A stretch of DNA of 64,000 nucleotides from Mycolicibacterium neoaurum (GCF_036946495.1 NZ_JAQIIX010000002.1:1922001-1986000), one strand, 5' to 3'. Counted from the stretch's first letter, positions 15,079 to 23,960 are shown. Notes: a model not told the origin generated them from the letters alone. Translations and numbers: made by a program.

Positions 15079-17502
15079 ATGGCTGGCAAGCACCGCAGGA
15101 CCGCACAGCGCGCCAAGCGGGTGGCAATGGTCACGGCGGCAACGGCGACGGCAACGGCGATGACGGTGGGGGCGGCCGCGCCGGCCCCGCTGCCCCGCCC
15201 CGAGGAGCACTACCTGCGGGTGGTGGAGCAACCGGTCGATCTGACCGCCGGGGTGAGTCCTTTCGGCCCGCCGGGCAGCCTGCCGGATGTCACCGGCGGC
15301 GCGGGCCGGGCCGGTTATGACTCGCTGCAGGCGTTCATCGAGGCCTACGAACGGGCCATCGCCGGTATCAACATCGGCGGCGCGTTCGGCCTGAACATCG
15401 AGGATGTACTGAGCAAGATCCCGCTCGCGTTCCTCGACGACATTCTCGGTGCGGTGCCGATCGGGCTGGAACCGGTGCTGGCACCGATCCTCGGTGCGGC
15501 CACCCCGCTGTTGATCGGCATCCTGGACCTGCTGAACATCACCGATGCGCAGGGCAACATCACGCTCTCCGCGCTACTCGGGCTGGTGGGACTGGACCTG
15601 TCGGCGCCGTTGAATCTGGCCGCTCTGAACATCCCCGGGGTCAACATCATCACCCCGGGCGAGCCGTTCACCCTGCTCAAGGCGTTGGCCGGGCTCGACC
15701 TCGGGTGGACCCCAGGAACGGCGAATGCCGTTGCCGATGCCATCAATTCGACCTCCTACCTGCAGGTCGGGGTGGAGACCCTGCTGGACTCCGTCCTGGG
15801 CCTGGCCGGTGCCGCCGTCGGGCAGATACCGCTGCTGGGGCCGTTGCTCGAGGGAGTGACGGGCATTCTCATCGGCATCGACCTTCCCGACCTGAGCCTG
15901 ATGGACGTCCGGATCCCGATCGTCATCGGCTACGGCTTCGGGGCGATGGCAGCCGGTTCGGCCTACGAGCAGGTGCTGGCCGATCTGGCCAACCAACCGC
16001 GGGTGGGTGGCGGTGGCGGTCCGCTGGGCAGCCTGACGCTGTTGCCGATGATCCTGGCCAATAATGTCGGTCGCGCAAACGGCGGCATGCTCGCCAGGTT
16101 CTACCCGTTATTCGACCTACTGGGCATCGACGTCCGCACACCCGACGTGGCCGCGACCAACGAGGGAGTGGGAATTCCGGTCCTGGGAACCGGGATCGAA
16201 CTCGGCGCGGCCAACCTGGTGCCGATCAAGATTGATGCCACCGTGCAATACCAACCCTTCTCCGACTTCGCGGCCTGGCCGAATCCGGTGTCGCTGTTCA
16301 ACAATCTGCTGGCCGGCACCATCGGTGCGTCCTACATCCTGCGCGGGGTGGATCTCGACAGCGCGCTGGACCAGATCCTCGGTGAGGTCGGTGACACCGT
16401 CGCCGGAGCCCTCGATCTGGGTAGCCCGCTGGACATCAACATCTATCTGACCCTGGCAACCAGGACGTTGCCGCTGCTGGAACCGCTGTATCTGATCGGC
16501 GATGTCCTGAACACCGTCAGCTTCGGCACGTTGGGCACGGTGGCCTACCGCCTGGCCAATGCGTTGTCGCCGGCCCTGACCAGCCTGGTCAACCTGGGAT
16601 ACACCGACGTCGTGCGCAATGCCGACGGCACCTGGACCAGGACCCTGGACGAGGCGGGCAGCGCGACACCGTTCATGTCCTTCCCGACGGTGGACTGGGG
16701 CCAGGCCATGAACGACGTCTTCACGTCGCTGGTCAACGGTTTCCAGAAGGAGTTCTTCAGCGCCACCCCCACCGCGGCACCGCCCAACGTCCTGGAAAAT
16801 CTGGGCAAGCTCATCCAGGCCCTCACCGGTGGGCTCAATCTCGGCGGATTGCAGGCAGGAATCGACGCCCTGCTCGCCTCGGCGCAACCCGCGGCCCAGC
16901 CTGCCGACGCGCGGCGTCAGGCAGACGCCGACCCGGCCGCGCTTCCCGACACCGATTCCGCACTGGTGACGCTGTCGGTGGATACCGGTGCGCAGGAGTC
17001 CGCGGGCAAGCATGCCGCCGATCCCAGCGCACCGATTCCCGAGGATTCGGGAGCTGAGCCCAAACATGCTGCGCCAGAGGGTGAGTCGGTCGACACCGAG
17101 GGTTCGACCGACGACGAGGTCGCGGATGTGACCGAAGCGGAAGTCGTCGACGACGAGGTGATCGAGGATGTCACCGACGACGAGGTGACCGAGGACGATC
17201 TGGCCGACGACGAGGTCACCGATCAGGTCGCCGTCGATGAACCGACGTCGGAAGTGGATCGCGACGCCGATGCCCTGGAGTTGGACAAACCGGCCGGCAA
17301 GAAGGACACGGCACGGAGCGCGGTGCGTGACATCACCGATGCACTCGGCACCACGGAGGAGCCGGAGAGCAGGACGGCCGCCGGTGGCACGCAGGCCGAC
17401 GCGCGTACATCCGAGACTGCGGAGTCCACGAAGCCTGAGGCGAAGAAGCCGGACACCGAGAAGTCCGAGACGACCAAGGCGGACACCAAGAAGGCCGCTT
17501 AG
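15079..17502 (+). CDS. Secreted PE-PPE-like protein with a degenerate nucleophile elbow and acidic tail
   Basis: An 807-residue exported protein: a basic start and hydrophobic signal segment (about 14-36) ending near AAAPAP. Residues ~70-270 are rich in Gly/Leu/Ile. Residues ~275-560 resemble the PE-PPE alpha/beta-hydrolase domain: IVIGYGFGAMAAG (282-294) aligns with the GYSQGA elbow, and NNVGRANGGMLARF (328-341) matches the family's NPxRPNGGxLxRF-type segment. The nucleophile serine is replaced by Gly286. The C-terminus (about 610-807) is Asp/Glu/Val-rich, then Lys-rich and probably disordered. There is no PE or PPE N-terminal domain. GGGGAGG ends 11 nt before the ATG. A structural or lipid-binding role is possible; the enzymatic role is doubtful. 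Confidence 0.6.
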   Translation: MAGKHRRTAQRAKRVAMVTAATATATAMTVGAAAPAPLPRPEEHYLRVVEQPVDLTAGVSPFGPPGSLPDVTGGAGRAGYDSLQAFIEAYERAIAGINIGGAFGLNIEDVLSKIPLAFLDDILGAVPIGLEPVLAPILGAATPLLIGILDLLNITDAQGNITLSALLGLVGLDLSAPLNLAALNIPGVNIITPGEPFTLLKALAGLDLGWTPGTANAVADAINSTSYLQVGVETLLDSVLGLAGAAVGQIPLLGPLLEGVTGILIGIDLPDLSLMDVRIPIVIGYGFGAMAAGSAYEQVLADLANQPRVGGGGGPLGSLTLLPMILANNVGRANGGMLARFYPLFDLLGIDVRTPDVAATNEGVGIPVLGTGIELGAANLVPIKIDATVQYQPFSDFAAWPNPVSLFNNLLAGTIGASYILRGVDLDSALDQILGEVGDTVAGALDLGSPLDINIYLTLATRTLPLLEPLYLIGDVLNTVSFGTLGTVAYRLANALSPALTSLVNLGYTDVVRNADGTWTRTLDEAGSATPFMSFPTVDWGQAMNDVFTSLVNGFQKEFFSATPTAAPPNVLENLGKLIQALTGGLNLGGLQAGIDALLASAQPAAQPADARRQADADPAALPDTDSALVTLSVDTGAQESAGKHAADPSAPIPEDSGAEPKHAAPEGESVDTEGSTDDEVADVTEAEVVDDEVIEDVTDDEVTEDDLADDEVTDQVAVDEPTSEVDRDADALELDKPAGKKDTARSAVRDITDALGTTEEPESRTAAGGTQADARTSETAESTKPEAKKPDTEKSETTKADTKKAA

Positions 17503-18575
17503 CCGACACGGCGGGTGATGTCGTTCAGCAATCGCTGCGCGGCGGGTAGTTGCTCGATATGCCAGACACCGGGTGATTGGCGGCTTTCCAGCACGAGACG
17601 GGCTACCCGGGCTGAGACTTCGGCCGTCATCGCCGCTTCGCCGCGGCCCGCGAACCACATGCTGATGCGCTGTGGCTGACCGTCGCGGGTGCCCGATGCT
17701 TCGGCGCAGACGGCGAAGCTGTCCCCACCGTGCGGGATCGGCTCACCCATGGCTGATGCGAGCACGGCGCGTACCGCGGGCGAACTCAGGGCGCGGGCCA
17801 ACCCGGTGCGGACGGTGAACGCGGCGACGGCATGGACGATGCGGGGCCGCAGGGCCAGCCATGAGCGGACGTCGGGGACGTTGAGGGTACGAGCCAAGGT
17901 TCGCTGTTCGGGAAAGTTGAAACCTCCCGCGCGGACCCGGGCCGGCCCACCGAAGTCGAGTCGGTGTTGTGCGGCGAACGGACGTTCATAAGGCACGGCG
18001 CCTTTCCGTCGGTCCGACGCCACCGGGAAGGGGGCGCCCATATTGGCCAGCGTCCAGTCGATCGCCGCGGCACCATGCGTGTCTCCGATGCTGAGCTGTA
18101 CCCCGACGTCGAGGCGTTCGACGTGGTCGAGGCCCGAAACGACCTCGAGGGCAAGTAGATTCGTCAGTCCAGGTGCGACGCCGACGCTGAGGACGGCGGT
18201 CGCGGCGGACTGGACTGCGAGCGTGTGGAACTGTTCGACTGCTGTGATTCCTGGCGCATCGGCCGAGACGTCGATGTAGTGCACCCCGCCCGTCAGGCAT
18301 GCGTGGGCCAGTGCCGGTTCGGTCCTCCCTGCGCACGAGATGACCAGCGTGGGTCGGTGCGATCGGATGACGGCCTGCACGGACTCGGCATCTGCGGCGT
18401 CGAGATGGTCTGCCAGGCAGCCGTTCGCCAGTGCGGCCGCTGCCGTCGCGGCGCGGTCCCGGTCGCGCCCGGTGATGACCAGCCGGCCGGGATACCGCGG
18501 AGCAAGGAGTTCGGCAAGATGGCCGCCGACCACGCCGTAGCCCCCCGCGATCAGAATGGGTCCCGGATCGCTCAT
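17499..18575 (-). CDS. Saccharopine-dehydrogenase-like NAD(P)-binding protein
   Basis: This 358-residue protein has an N-terminal Rossmann fold (ILIAGGYGVVGGHLAELLAPRYPGRLVITGR, about 6-36) of the saccharopine dehydrogenase/homospermidine synthase superfamily. The second strand ends in GRD, suggesting NADP. The segment PTLVISCAGRTEPALAHACLTGGVHYIDVSAD is also typical. Mycobacterial relatives often act on lipid-linked substrates, but no substrate can be assigned. ATG at 18575 overlaps the stop of the upstream TetR gene as ATGA, so the two form an operon, and the TetR probably controls both. Its 3' end overlaps the convergent 807-residue gene by 4 nt. Confidence 0.85.
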   Translation of the reverse strand: MSDPGPILIAGGYGVVGGHLAELLAPRYPGRLVITGRDRDRAATAAAALANGCLADHLDAADAESVQAVIRSHRPTLVISCAGRTEPALAHACLTGGVHYIDVSADAPGITAVEQFHTLAVQSAATAVLSVGVAPGLTNLLALEVVSGLDHVERLDVGVQLSIGDTHGAAAIDWTLANMGAPFPVASDRRKGAVPYERPFAAQHRLDFGGPARVRAGGFNFPEQRTLARTLNVPDVRSWLALRPRIVHAVAAFTVRTGLARALSSPAVRAVLASAMGEPIPHGGDSFAVCAEASGTRDGQPQRISMWFAGRGEAAMTAEVSARVARLVLESRQSPGVWHIEQLPAAQRLLNDITRRVG

Positions 18576-19177
18576 TGCTGCCCGGCTCCGTCCGCGTCGT
18601 GCAATACGCCGGCGAGTATCGCCAATGCGTGCACCAGGTCGGAGGCGCCAGGGACGCCGTCGGGATCGAATACGGACTGCACCGCAAGCCCGTCGAACAG
18701 CGCGATCAGCACGGTGGCCAATGCTCGAATCTCCGAACTGTTCCACTCGGCGGTCTGTGGACGCGCGATGTCCCCGACCGCGGCGCGGAAGTCCTCGTAG
18801 GCGTCCCTGAGCTCGGAACGCAGCGCCTCGCTGCGTTCCGCCTGTGCGAACACTTCGATGGCTGCCACCGCGTCGGTGCGGTCAGCGTGCAGATTGTCGA
18901 GAAATCTCTGCAGCACCGCGGTCAGGCGCGCGCCGGTATCGGCATCGGCAGTGGCCCCGGCAGTGGCGTCGGCCTGGCGGAGCGGCCCCTGCGCCCACCG
19001 CCGGGTAACCCGTACGGCGGCCTCGTGCATGAGTCCGTCCTTGGAGCCGAAGTAGTAGTTGACATCCGGCGCATGTGCACCGGCGACCGCAAGGATGCGC
19101 CGGGTCGTGGTGCGGGCCCAGCCGTCCTCGGCCAGGCAGCGGATCGCGGCGTCGACAAGCCTGTCGCGGGTGCTCAT
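18572..19177 (-). CDS. TetR-family transcriptional regulator
   Basis: The product has 201 residues. The N-terminal helix-turn-helix (residues about 5-50) has the usual TetR form: RDRLVDAAIRCLAEDGWARTTTRRILAVAGAHAPDVNYYFGSKDGLM. The C-terminal ligand domain is helical. I chose ATG at 19177 (MSTRDRL); two upstream in-frame codons would place the start inside the operator. A -10 element TAGGAT sits 7 nt before it. It is coupled by ATGA to the saccharopine-dehydrogenase-like gene and divergent from a GNAT gene across a shared operator. Confidence 0.9.
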   Translation of the reverse strand: MSTRDRLVDAAIRCLAEDGWARTTTRRILAVAGAHAPDVNYYFGSKDGLMHEAAVRVTRRWAQGPLRQADATAGATADADTGARLTAVLQRFLDNLHADRTDAVAAIEVFAQAERSEALRSELRDAYEDFRAAVGDIARPQTAEWNSSEIRALATVLIALFDGLAVQSVFDPDGVPGASDLVHALAILAGVLHDADGAGQQ

Positions 19178-19183
19178 GAGGAC

Positions 19184-19218
19184 CATCCTAGCGAGTGCTA
19201 GTAGCAAGCGCTAGGATG
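19184..19218. promoter_or_regulatory. Tandem TetR operator with overlapping divergent leaderless promoters
   Basis: The whole site is bounded by a perfect 10-bp inverted repeat (CATCCTAGCG at 19184-19193, CGCTAGGATG at 19209-19218). Inside lie two near-identical 13-bp boxes, TAGCGAGTGCTAG (19189-19201) and TAGCAAGCGCTAG (19202-19214), each a TAGC-N4-GCTAG palindrome. The outer ends supply TAGGAT -10 elements for both directions (19190-19185 on -, 19212-19217 on +), 7 and 6 nt before the two ATGs. A bound repressor would block both promoters. Confidence 0.75.
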
Positions 19219-19223
19219 ACGTC

Positions 19224-19877
19224 ATGCCAACTCCCCTGATACGTCCGGCCGAACCGCAGGACCTCGACTTCCTGACCTGGGTGATGCGAACGGCCGCCAC
19301 CTCGCATCTGCCACATTGTGTGTGGGATGTCCTCCTGGAAATCCCGTCAGACCAGGTCGATTCGCTGTTGCAATCGGTGTGCCGCTCGGGCGTGCCGCAC
19401 TGGTGCCACATCGATCGGTTCTGGGTCGCCGAAGTCGACGGCCGGCCGGTCGCCGCGATGACGGGATTCGATACCGCGACCGCGGGCACGGCCGTGCTGG
19501 AACGCGAGATCCTCACGCGGGTGGCCGAGCTGGGCCTAGCCGAGGGTGCCGTCGCGGCCGTGGTTCAGCGTGCAGTGGCGTTGGCGCGCGCCACCCCGCC
19601 GAACATCGAGGGCTGCTGGGGTGTCGAGAACGTCGCGGTGGCCCCGGGGCACCGCGGCGCCGGGGTCATCGATGCGCTGCTCCGGCATGTACTGGCGGTC
19701 GGCAGGGAGAGCGGCTACCGGGATGCACAAGTGTTGTGCCTGAACGGGAATGTGCGTGCAGAGCGGACGTGGATGCGCCACGGCTTCGAGCTGACCACCG
19801 ACTATCGCGACCGCAGTTTCGAGCAGACCTTCGGAACGGCCGGATTGCGGCTGTACGCGCGCTCCCTGCTCAGTTGA
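19224..19877 (+). CDS. GNAT-family N-acetyltransferase
   Basis: A 217-residue single-domain GNAT protein. The acetyl-CoA-binding motif A is VAVAPGHRGAGVIDALLRHV (about 135-154), with the P-loop-like HRGAG. A C-terminal RTWMRHGFEL segment matches the usual motif B. The substrate is not identifiable. It starts 6 nt after the tandem operator shared with the divergent TetR, so it is probably leaderless and TetR-controlled. Its 3' end overlaps the convergent phosphodiester glycosidase gene by 8 nt. Confidence 0.85.
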   Translation: MPTPLIRPAEPQDLDFLTWVMRTAATSHLPHCVWDVLLEIPSDQVDSLLQSVCRSGVPHWCHIDRFWVAEVDGRPVAAMTGFDTATAGTAVLEREILTRVAELGLAEGAVAAVVQRAVALARATPPNIEGCWGVENVAVAPGHRGAGVIDALLRHVLAVGRESGYRDAQVLCLNGNVRAERTWMRHGFELTTDYRDRSFEQTFGTAGLRLYARSLLS

Positions 19878-20952
19878 AGGCCAGCCAGCTCGGCAGGGCG
19901 CGTTCCTTGGAATCGCAGAGCACCTGAAGGGTGTCACACGATCCCTTGGGCACACCGGCGCCGGCCCACATCCCGCCGGTGTCGCGGCGCAGGACTATTG
20001 CCGAGGAGCCACCGCCGTCGAGCAGGATGGCGGTATCGGATCCCAGGCCGCGGAACAGATCCTGAATCTGGTCGGGGGTGTAGCTCCCGCCCTGGAACAC
20101 GTAGAACTCGTCGCGGTCGCGGACGTAGCCCAACGCGGTGCGGGCCGCCGACGGGCCGGGATCGTTCATCTGGCCGGTATCGCCGGGAGCCAGCAGCCCG
20201 AGACCCGCGACGGCAACGAAGCGGGTGCCCTTGTTGATCAGGTCGGCGATCACCGGAGTGGCCGCATCGAAATCGTCGGCCGAGCGTGGCATCACCATGA
20301 ACGGGGTGCCCGAGGTCGGCAGGATCATGGTGGCGAGCGGGGTCCAGATCTCGTTGCCGCCGGAGAGGCCCTGTTTACCCGCATAAGCCAGGGTTCCGGT
20401 CAGCGGCAGGTTGAGCTTGCCGAGTCCGCGGGTGTTGTCGACATAGGCGCCCAGCGGCGAACTGCATCCGGTCGTTTTCCACGACCCGCCCTGCTGGCCG
20501 CGGATATCGAAGAAGTTGGCGTTCACCGCGATCGTGGGTTGCCCGAGCGCCTGCCAGGCGGCGATCGGGGTGTAGATCTCGGAGGCCTGGACCAGACCCT
20601 CGCCTGTCCGTGCGCCCGGAGTGCGTTCGCAGCGCGCCTGATAACCGTTGTGGGTGTCCACCAACAGCCGCGGCGCCAGCCGCTGTGAGGCGCCCTTGAT
20701 GACCATCACCCGACCGCCGTTGCCCGCCTCATACCAACGACCGCCGGCGTCGAGCATCGGTGCGGGATATCCGCCGCCGAAGTTGTACACCAGATAGGAA
20801 CCCTTGGTATTGGCGATCGCGGCGGCCAGCAAACTGCGGCCGTCCGCCGCCGACGCGGTGGGTGCGCCGGTGCACGTTGCCAGTGCCGCACCGACCACGA
20901 GTGCGGCGGTACCAGCGACGAAACGTCGGAGGCGGGGGGCGACGGTGGGCAC
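19870..20952 (-). CDS. Secreted phosphodiester glycosidase family protein (NAGPA/DUF2233 type)
   Basis: About 360 residues with an export signal (RLRRFVAGTAALVVGAALATC, cleavage probably after TASA). The family hallmarks are present: AVNANFFDIRG in the middle and AILLDGGGSSAIVLR near the C-terminus, which carry the active-site residues in NAGPA-type enzymes that cleave sugar phosphodiesters. I chose GTG at 20952 because AGAAGGA at 20965-20959 lies an ideal 6 nt upstream; the ATG at 20958 abuts that site. A lipobox reading (LATC) is poor because of Thr at -1. The substrate in mycobacteria is unknown. Confidence 0.82.
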   Translation of the reverse strand: MPTVAPRLRRFVAGTAALVVGAALATCTGAPTASAADGRSLLAAAIANTKGSYLVYNFGGGYPAPMLDAGGRWYEAGNGGRVMVIKGASQRLAPRLLVDTHNGYQARCERTPGARTGEGLVQASEIYTPIAAWQALGQPTIAVNANFFDIRGQQGGSWKTTGCSSPLGAYVDNTRGLGKLNLPLTGTLAYAGKQGLSGGNEIWTPLATMILPTSGTPFMVMPRSADDFDAATPVIADLINKGTRFVAVAGLGLLAPGDTGQMNDPGPSAARTALGYVRDRDEFYVFQGGSYTPDQIQDLFRGLGSDTAILLDGGGSSAIVLRRDTGGMWAGAGVPKGSCDTLQVLCDSKERALPSWLAFN

Positions 20953-20985
20953 GATCATTCCTTCTGAAGCGGGGCGCAGACGATC

Positions 20986-21014
20986 ACCATCAATCACAGC
21001 AGCAACGCTGTCAA
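20986..21014 (-). promoter_or_regulatory. Sigma-A-type promoter of the phosphodiester glycosidase gene
   Basis: On the minus strand a perfect -35 TTGACA (21014-21009) is followed after 17 nt by GATGGT (20991-20986). The expected start of transcription, near 20979, leaves a leader of about 27 nt containing the AGAAGGA ribosome-binding site. Confidence 0.5.
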
Positions 21015-21130
21015 CTTTCGTCACAGTCGCGTCACGGTTGCGCATCGGGTTATCCGCTTGAGTGTCAGTGTCTTTGGGTACTCCTCTGCCCATCAGTCAA
21101 CAGGCTGTGCCACGCGAGCTAGGAGCAGCA

Positions 21131-21409
21131 ATGATCGGAACAATCCTCGGCGCCCTCATCGTCGGACTGATCGTCGGAGCGCTGGCGCGCCTCATCATGC
21201 CGGGAAAGCAGAACATCGGAATCCTGATGACCGTGCTGCTCGGCGCGGCGGGTTCGCTCATCGGTAGCTGGGTGACCTATCAGGTCGGCTATGCGAATGC
21301 CAATGGTGGTTTTGCCATCATCCCGTTCCTTGTCGGCATCGCGGTGGCGATCGTGCTGATCGCCATCTACGTCGGCGCCACCGGACGGCGCGGTACGCCG
21401 GTCAGGTAG
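21131..21409 (+). CDS. GlsB/YeaQ/YmgE-type stress-response membrane protein
   Basis: A 92-residue protein with three membrane helices and the family pattern IGTILGALIVGLIVGALARLIMPGKQ at the N-terminus, with a conserved glycine-rich second helix. Family members are induced by envelope or osmotic stress, but their biochemical role is unknown. ATG at 21131 is preceded by AGGAG. Upstream, GGGTAC at 21076-21081 loosely resembles the SigF -10 (GGGTAT), 15 nt after GCTTG; this is weak evidence for SigF control. The 3' end overlaps the convergent lipoprotein gene by 8 nt. Confidence 0.85.
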   Translation: MIGTILGALIVGLIVGALARLIMPGKQNIGILMTVLLGAAGSLIGSWVTYQVGYANANGGFAIIPFLVGIAVAIVLIAIYVGATGRRGTPVR

Positions 21410-22706
21410 GCGGGGTCAGGCGGTAGACCGCGTCGGCGTAGTCATCGGTGATGTACACCGACCCATCGGGTCCGGTGACTGCGGCGACCGGTCTGCCCCA
21501 GCGCGTCCCATCGTCGGACTGGAAGCCGCCGACGAGCGTCTGCTGGTCGCCGAGTTCCCCGTCGCGCCAGGCGAAGTAGGACACCTCGGGCGGCTGCGGG
21601 CTCTGGCGGTTCCAGGAGCCGTGCACGCCGATCAGTGCTCCGCTGTCGTACGGTGCGGGCAACTGCCCGGTGCTGAAGCTCAGGCCCAACGGGGCCGAAT
21701 GCGCGCCCAGGCTCTGCTCGATGGGCGGCAGCGCGGCACAGTCCATCCGGGCGCCGTCGGGGTTGGTCTGCACATCGCGGATCAGCGGCAGGTTGGCCGG
21801 ACCGCCATCGGGATTGCAGTAGGGCCAACCCAGTTCGCGACCGGGGGTCAGTTTGGCGACCGACTCCGGGGGGTTGTCGTCGACGTACGCCGGATCGACC
21901 TGTCCGGTCGACGGGTCGGCGATGTTGTCACGGTTGTTGACCGCGGTCCAGACCGCACCATCGGGTGCGACGGCCAACCCGGTCCCGTTGCGGACACCCG
22001 TCGAAAAGGGTCGGGCCGGACCGCCCTCGGGTGCCACCCGCATGATGGTGGCGCGTGGAGGTGTGGCCGTGCGGTCCTGCTCGGAGATGTTGCCGGTGGA
22101 TCCGATCGAGAAGTACACCGCGCCGTCGGATCCCACCGCGACGCTCTTGAGGGCATGGGAGTAGGCGCCACGCAGGTCTGGGCTGCGCCCGTCGGGCAGG
22201 TCGTCGGCGACCACCCTTGGCTCGACGGCAGCACCATCGCGGTAGACGTACGAGCTGATTCGATTGCTCTCCGCGATGTACAGCCGGTTCGACGCGAAGG
22301 TGAGTCCATGAGGTTGGGTGAGCCCGTCGAGCAATACGTTCGCCATCCCGTCCCGTATCGAAAGCACCTGTCCGGCACTGGGAATCGAGACAAGTAGGGC
22401 GCCGTCGGGGGCCCAGGACATCAGCCGGGGTTTGTCCGTGCGCGCCCAGACAGACAGCGTCCACCCCGCCGGGACCAGTGCCCGGCGGGGCTCGTCGAAC
22501 GGTGCCGCGCGCATCGCGTCGGGAACGTCGACGGTCACCTCGGTCAGTTCGGCGGTGCGCGGCGCCGACGGTGGCTCGCCCGATGTGGTGGCGGCGGAGG
22601 TGCCCGACTGCGCGGTGTCGGGTGCGGTGTCGGTCGAGCACCCGGCGACCAGCGCGGCACCCACCAGGGCCCAGGTGATTCGGTGGCTAACCTGCCAGAC
22701 CGGCAT
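21402..22706 (-). CDS. Sugar/sorbosone dehydrogenase-like (GSDH) lipoprotein
   Basis: The product has 434 residues. The signal peptide ends in LVAGC (about residues 17-21), so it is a lipoprotein. The mature part is a six-bladed beta-propeller of the GSDH/PQQ sugar dehydrogenase family, with repeated WAPDGALLVS, SDGAVYFSIG, VAPDGAVWTAVNNRDN and TGPDGSVYITDDYADAVYRL blade motifs. Mycobacteria generally do not make PQQ, so the true cofactor and substrate are uncertain. ATG at 22706 overlaps the 3' end of the upstream pirin gene by 20 nt, so the pair is co-transcribed. Confidence 0.8.
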   Translation of the reverse strand: MPVWQVSHRITWALVGAALVAGCSTDTAPDTAQSGTSAATTSGEPPSAPRTAELTEVTVDVPDAMRAAPFDEPRRALVPAGWTLSVWARTDKPRLMSWAPDGALLVSIPSAGQVLSIRDGMANVLLDGLTQPHGLTFASNRLYIAESNRISSYVYRDGAAVEPRVVADDLPDGRSPDLRGAYSHALKSVAVGSDGAVYFSIGSTGNISEQDRTATPPRATIMRVAPEGGPARPFSTGVRNGTGLAVAPDGAVWTAVNNRDNIADPSTGQVDPAYVDDNPPESVAKLTPGRELGWPYCNPDGGPANLPLIRDVQTNPDGARMDCAALPPIEQSLGAHSAPLGLSFSTGQLPAPYDSGALIGVHGSWNRQSPQPPEVSYFAWRDGELGDQQTLVGGFQSDDGTRWGRPVAAVTGPDGSVYITDDYADAVYRLTPPT

Positions 22707-23448
22707 GCATCTCCCAGAGCAGTATCTCCGACGGTTCGGAGGCGGTGACCCGCTGACCACCGGTCGCGGTGAGCCGGGCGGCGTCGCCCTGCCCCAGTTC
22801 GCCGGCGCCCTCGAGGGTGACGGCACCGCGCGGCACGAACAGGTGCAGATAGGGCGCCTGCGGCAGTTGCACCGTCTCACCGGCCTGCAGTCGGGCGCCG
22901 TGTAGTGCGGCGTACTTGTTGCCGATCGTGATGGCGGACTGGTCGCGGTGCTCGGGCATCCCGGAGGCTATGGTGACCAGCCCACCGCGCAGGAGTTCGT
23001 CGTCGATCTCCAGTTGCTGGTAACCCGGGTCACGGCCGGATTCGTCGGGAACCACCCACATCTGCACGAAATGCACCGGTTCACTGTGGGTTTCACTACC
23101 GGTCAGCCGCCAGGAGTCGTTCTTCTCCGAGTGCAGGATGCCGCGCCCGGCCGACATCCGTTGCGCCAGACCCGGATAGATGACACCGGAGTTACCGGTC
23201 GAATCCTGGTGGACCAGCGAGCCCTGCATGACCCAGGTGACGATCTCCATGTCCCGGTGCGGGTGGGTGTCGAAGCCCTTCGCAGGCGCGACACGGTCGT
23301 CATTGTTGACCAGCAGCAACCCGAAATGGGTGTTGGCCGGGTCGTAATGGTCCCCGAAAGAGAACGAGTGCTTGGAGTCCAGCCACGAGATCTTGGTCGC
23401 CGCGCGGTCGGCGGCGGGCCGGATGTCCACGGATGCGGTGCGGGTCAT
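22687..23448 (-). CDS. Pirin family protein (Rv0181c-like)
   Basis: A 253-residue bicupin. The N-terminal cupin holds the pirin metal-binding pattern FDTHPHRDMEIVTWVMQG (about 59-76) plus downstream His/Glu in ILHSEKN and ETHSEPVHFVQ. Pirins are iron-binding proteins; some act as quercetinases and others as redox-dependent transcription cofactors. ATG at 23448 has GAGGAG upstream. It is divergent from a MarR regulator and overlaps the downstream lipoprotein gene. Rv0181c lies at the same place next to sigG in M. tuberculosis, although here other genes intervene. Confidence 0.9.
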   Translation of the reverse strand: MTRTASVDIRPAADRAATKISWLDSKHSFSFGDHYDPANTHFGLLLVNNDDRVAPAKGFDTHPHRDMEIVTWVMQGSLVHQDSTGNSGVIYPGLAQRMSAGRGILHSEKNDSWRLTGSETHSEPVHFVQMWVVPDESGRDPGYQQLEIDDELLRGGLVTIASGMPEHRDQSAITIGNKYAALHGARLQAGETVQLPQAPYLHLFVPRGAVTLEGAGELGQGDAARLTATGGQRVTASEPSEILLWEMHAGLAG

Positions 23449-23516
23449 CGATGCTCCTCGATTTCACATGCCAGCCTAGGTGGCGGCTATGGACAGCACA
23501 ACTTAGATGATGTGTC

Positions 23517-23960
23517 ATGTATTCCATGTGGTTGAACGCGCAGGAACAGACGTTGTGGCGCAGCTACCTGGAGATGACCGGCCTGCTGCAGACCGCGATG
23601 AACCGGCAGTTGCAACGGGACTGCGGCCTGTCGCTGGCCGACTACGACGTGCTGGTAGCCCTCGACGAGGCACCGGGGTGCCGGGTCGCCGATCTGGGCG
23701 CCCGGCTGGGCTGGGAACAGAGTCGGGTGTCCCATCAACTCGCCAGGATGCGGACGCGCGGGCTGGTCGGCCGGCGCGGCGCCGACGATGACCGACGTGC
23801 CGCCGTGGTCGATCTGACGGCCGACGGTAGGGCGGCACTGGAGGCCGCCGCGCCGGCTCATGCCGCCCTGGTGCGCGCGGTGGTGTTCGACGGGATGGCC
23901 GATCCGCAGGCACGCGCCGTGCAGCACTGGTTGTCCACGGTGCTGGCACGGTTGCGTTGA
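23517..23960 (+). CDS. MarR-family transcriptional regulator
   Basis: The product has 147 residues with the MarR winged helix: LSLADYDVLVALDEAPGCRVADLGARLGWEQSRVSHQLARMRTRGLVGRRGADDDRRAAVVDLT (about 38-102), including the D-D-R-R wing motif. Only 68 nt separate it from the divergent pirin gene, so it probably regulates that gene and itself. A possible -10 (TTAGAT, 23503-23508) lies 8 nt before the ATG. A second ATG at 23526 is an alternative start. Confidence 0.88.
   Translation: MYSMWLNAQEQTLWRSYLEMTGLLQTAMNRQLQRDCGLSLADYDVLVALDEAPGCRVADLGARLGWEQSRVSHQLARMRTRGLVGRRGADDDRRAAVVDLTADGRAALEAAAPAHAALVRAVVFDGMADPQARAVQHWLSTVLARLR

Noticed and set aside
20870..20958. Lipobox reading (LATC) of the phosphodiester glycosidase signal peptide.
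   Set aside because: Thr at the -1 position is not accepted in lipoboxes, and a normal signal-peptidase site (TASA) follows closely.
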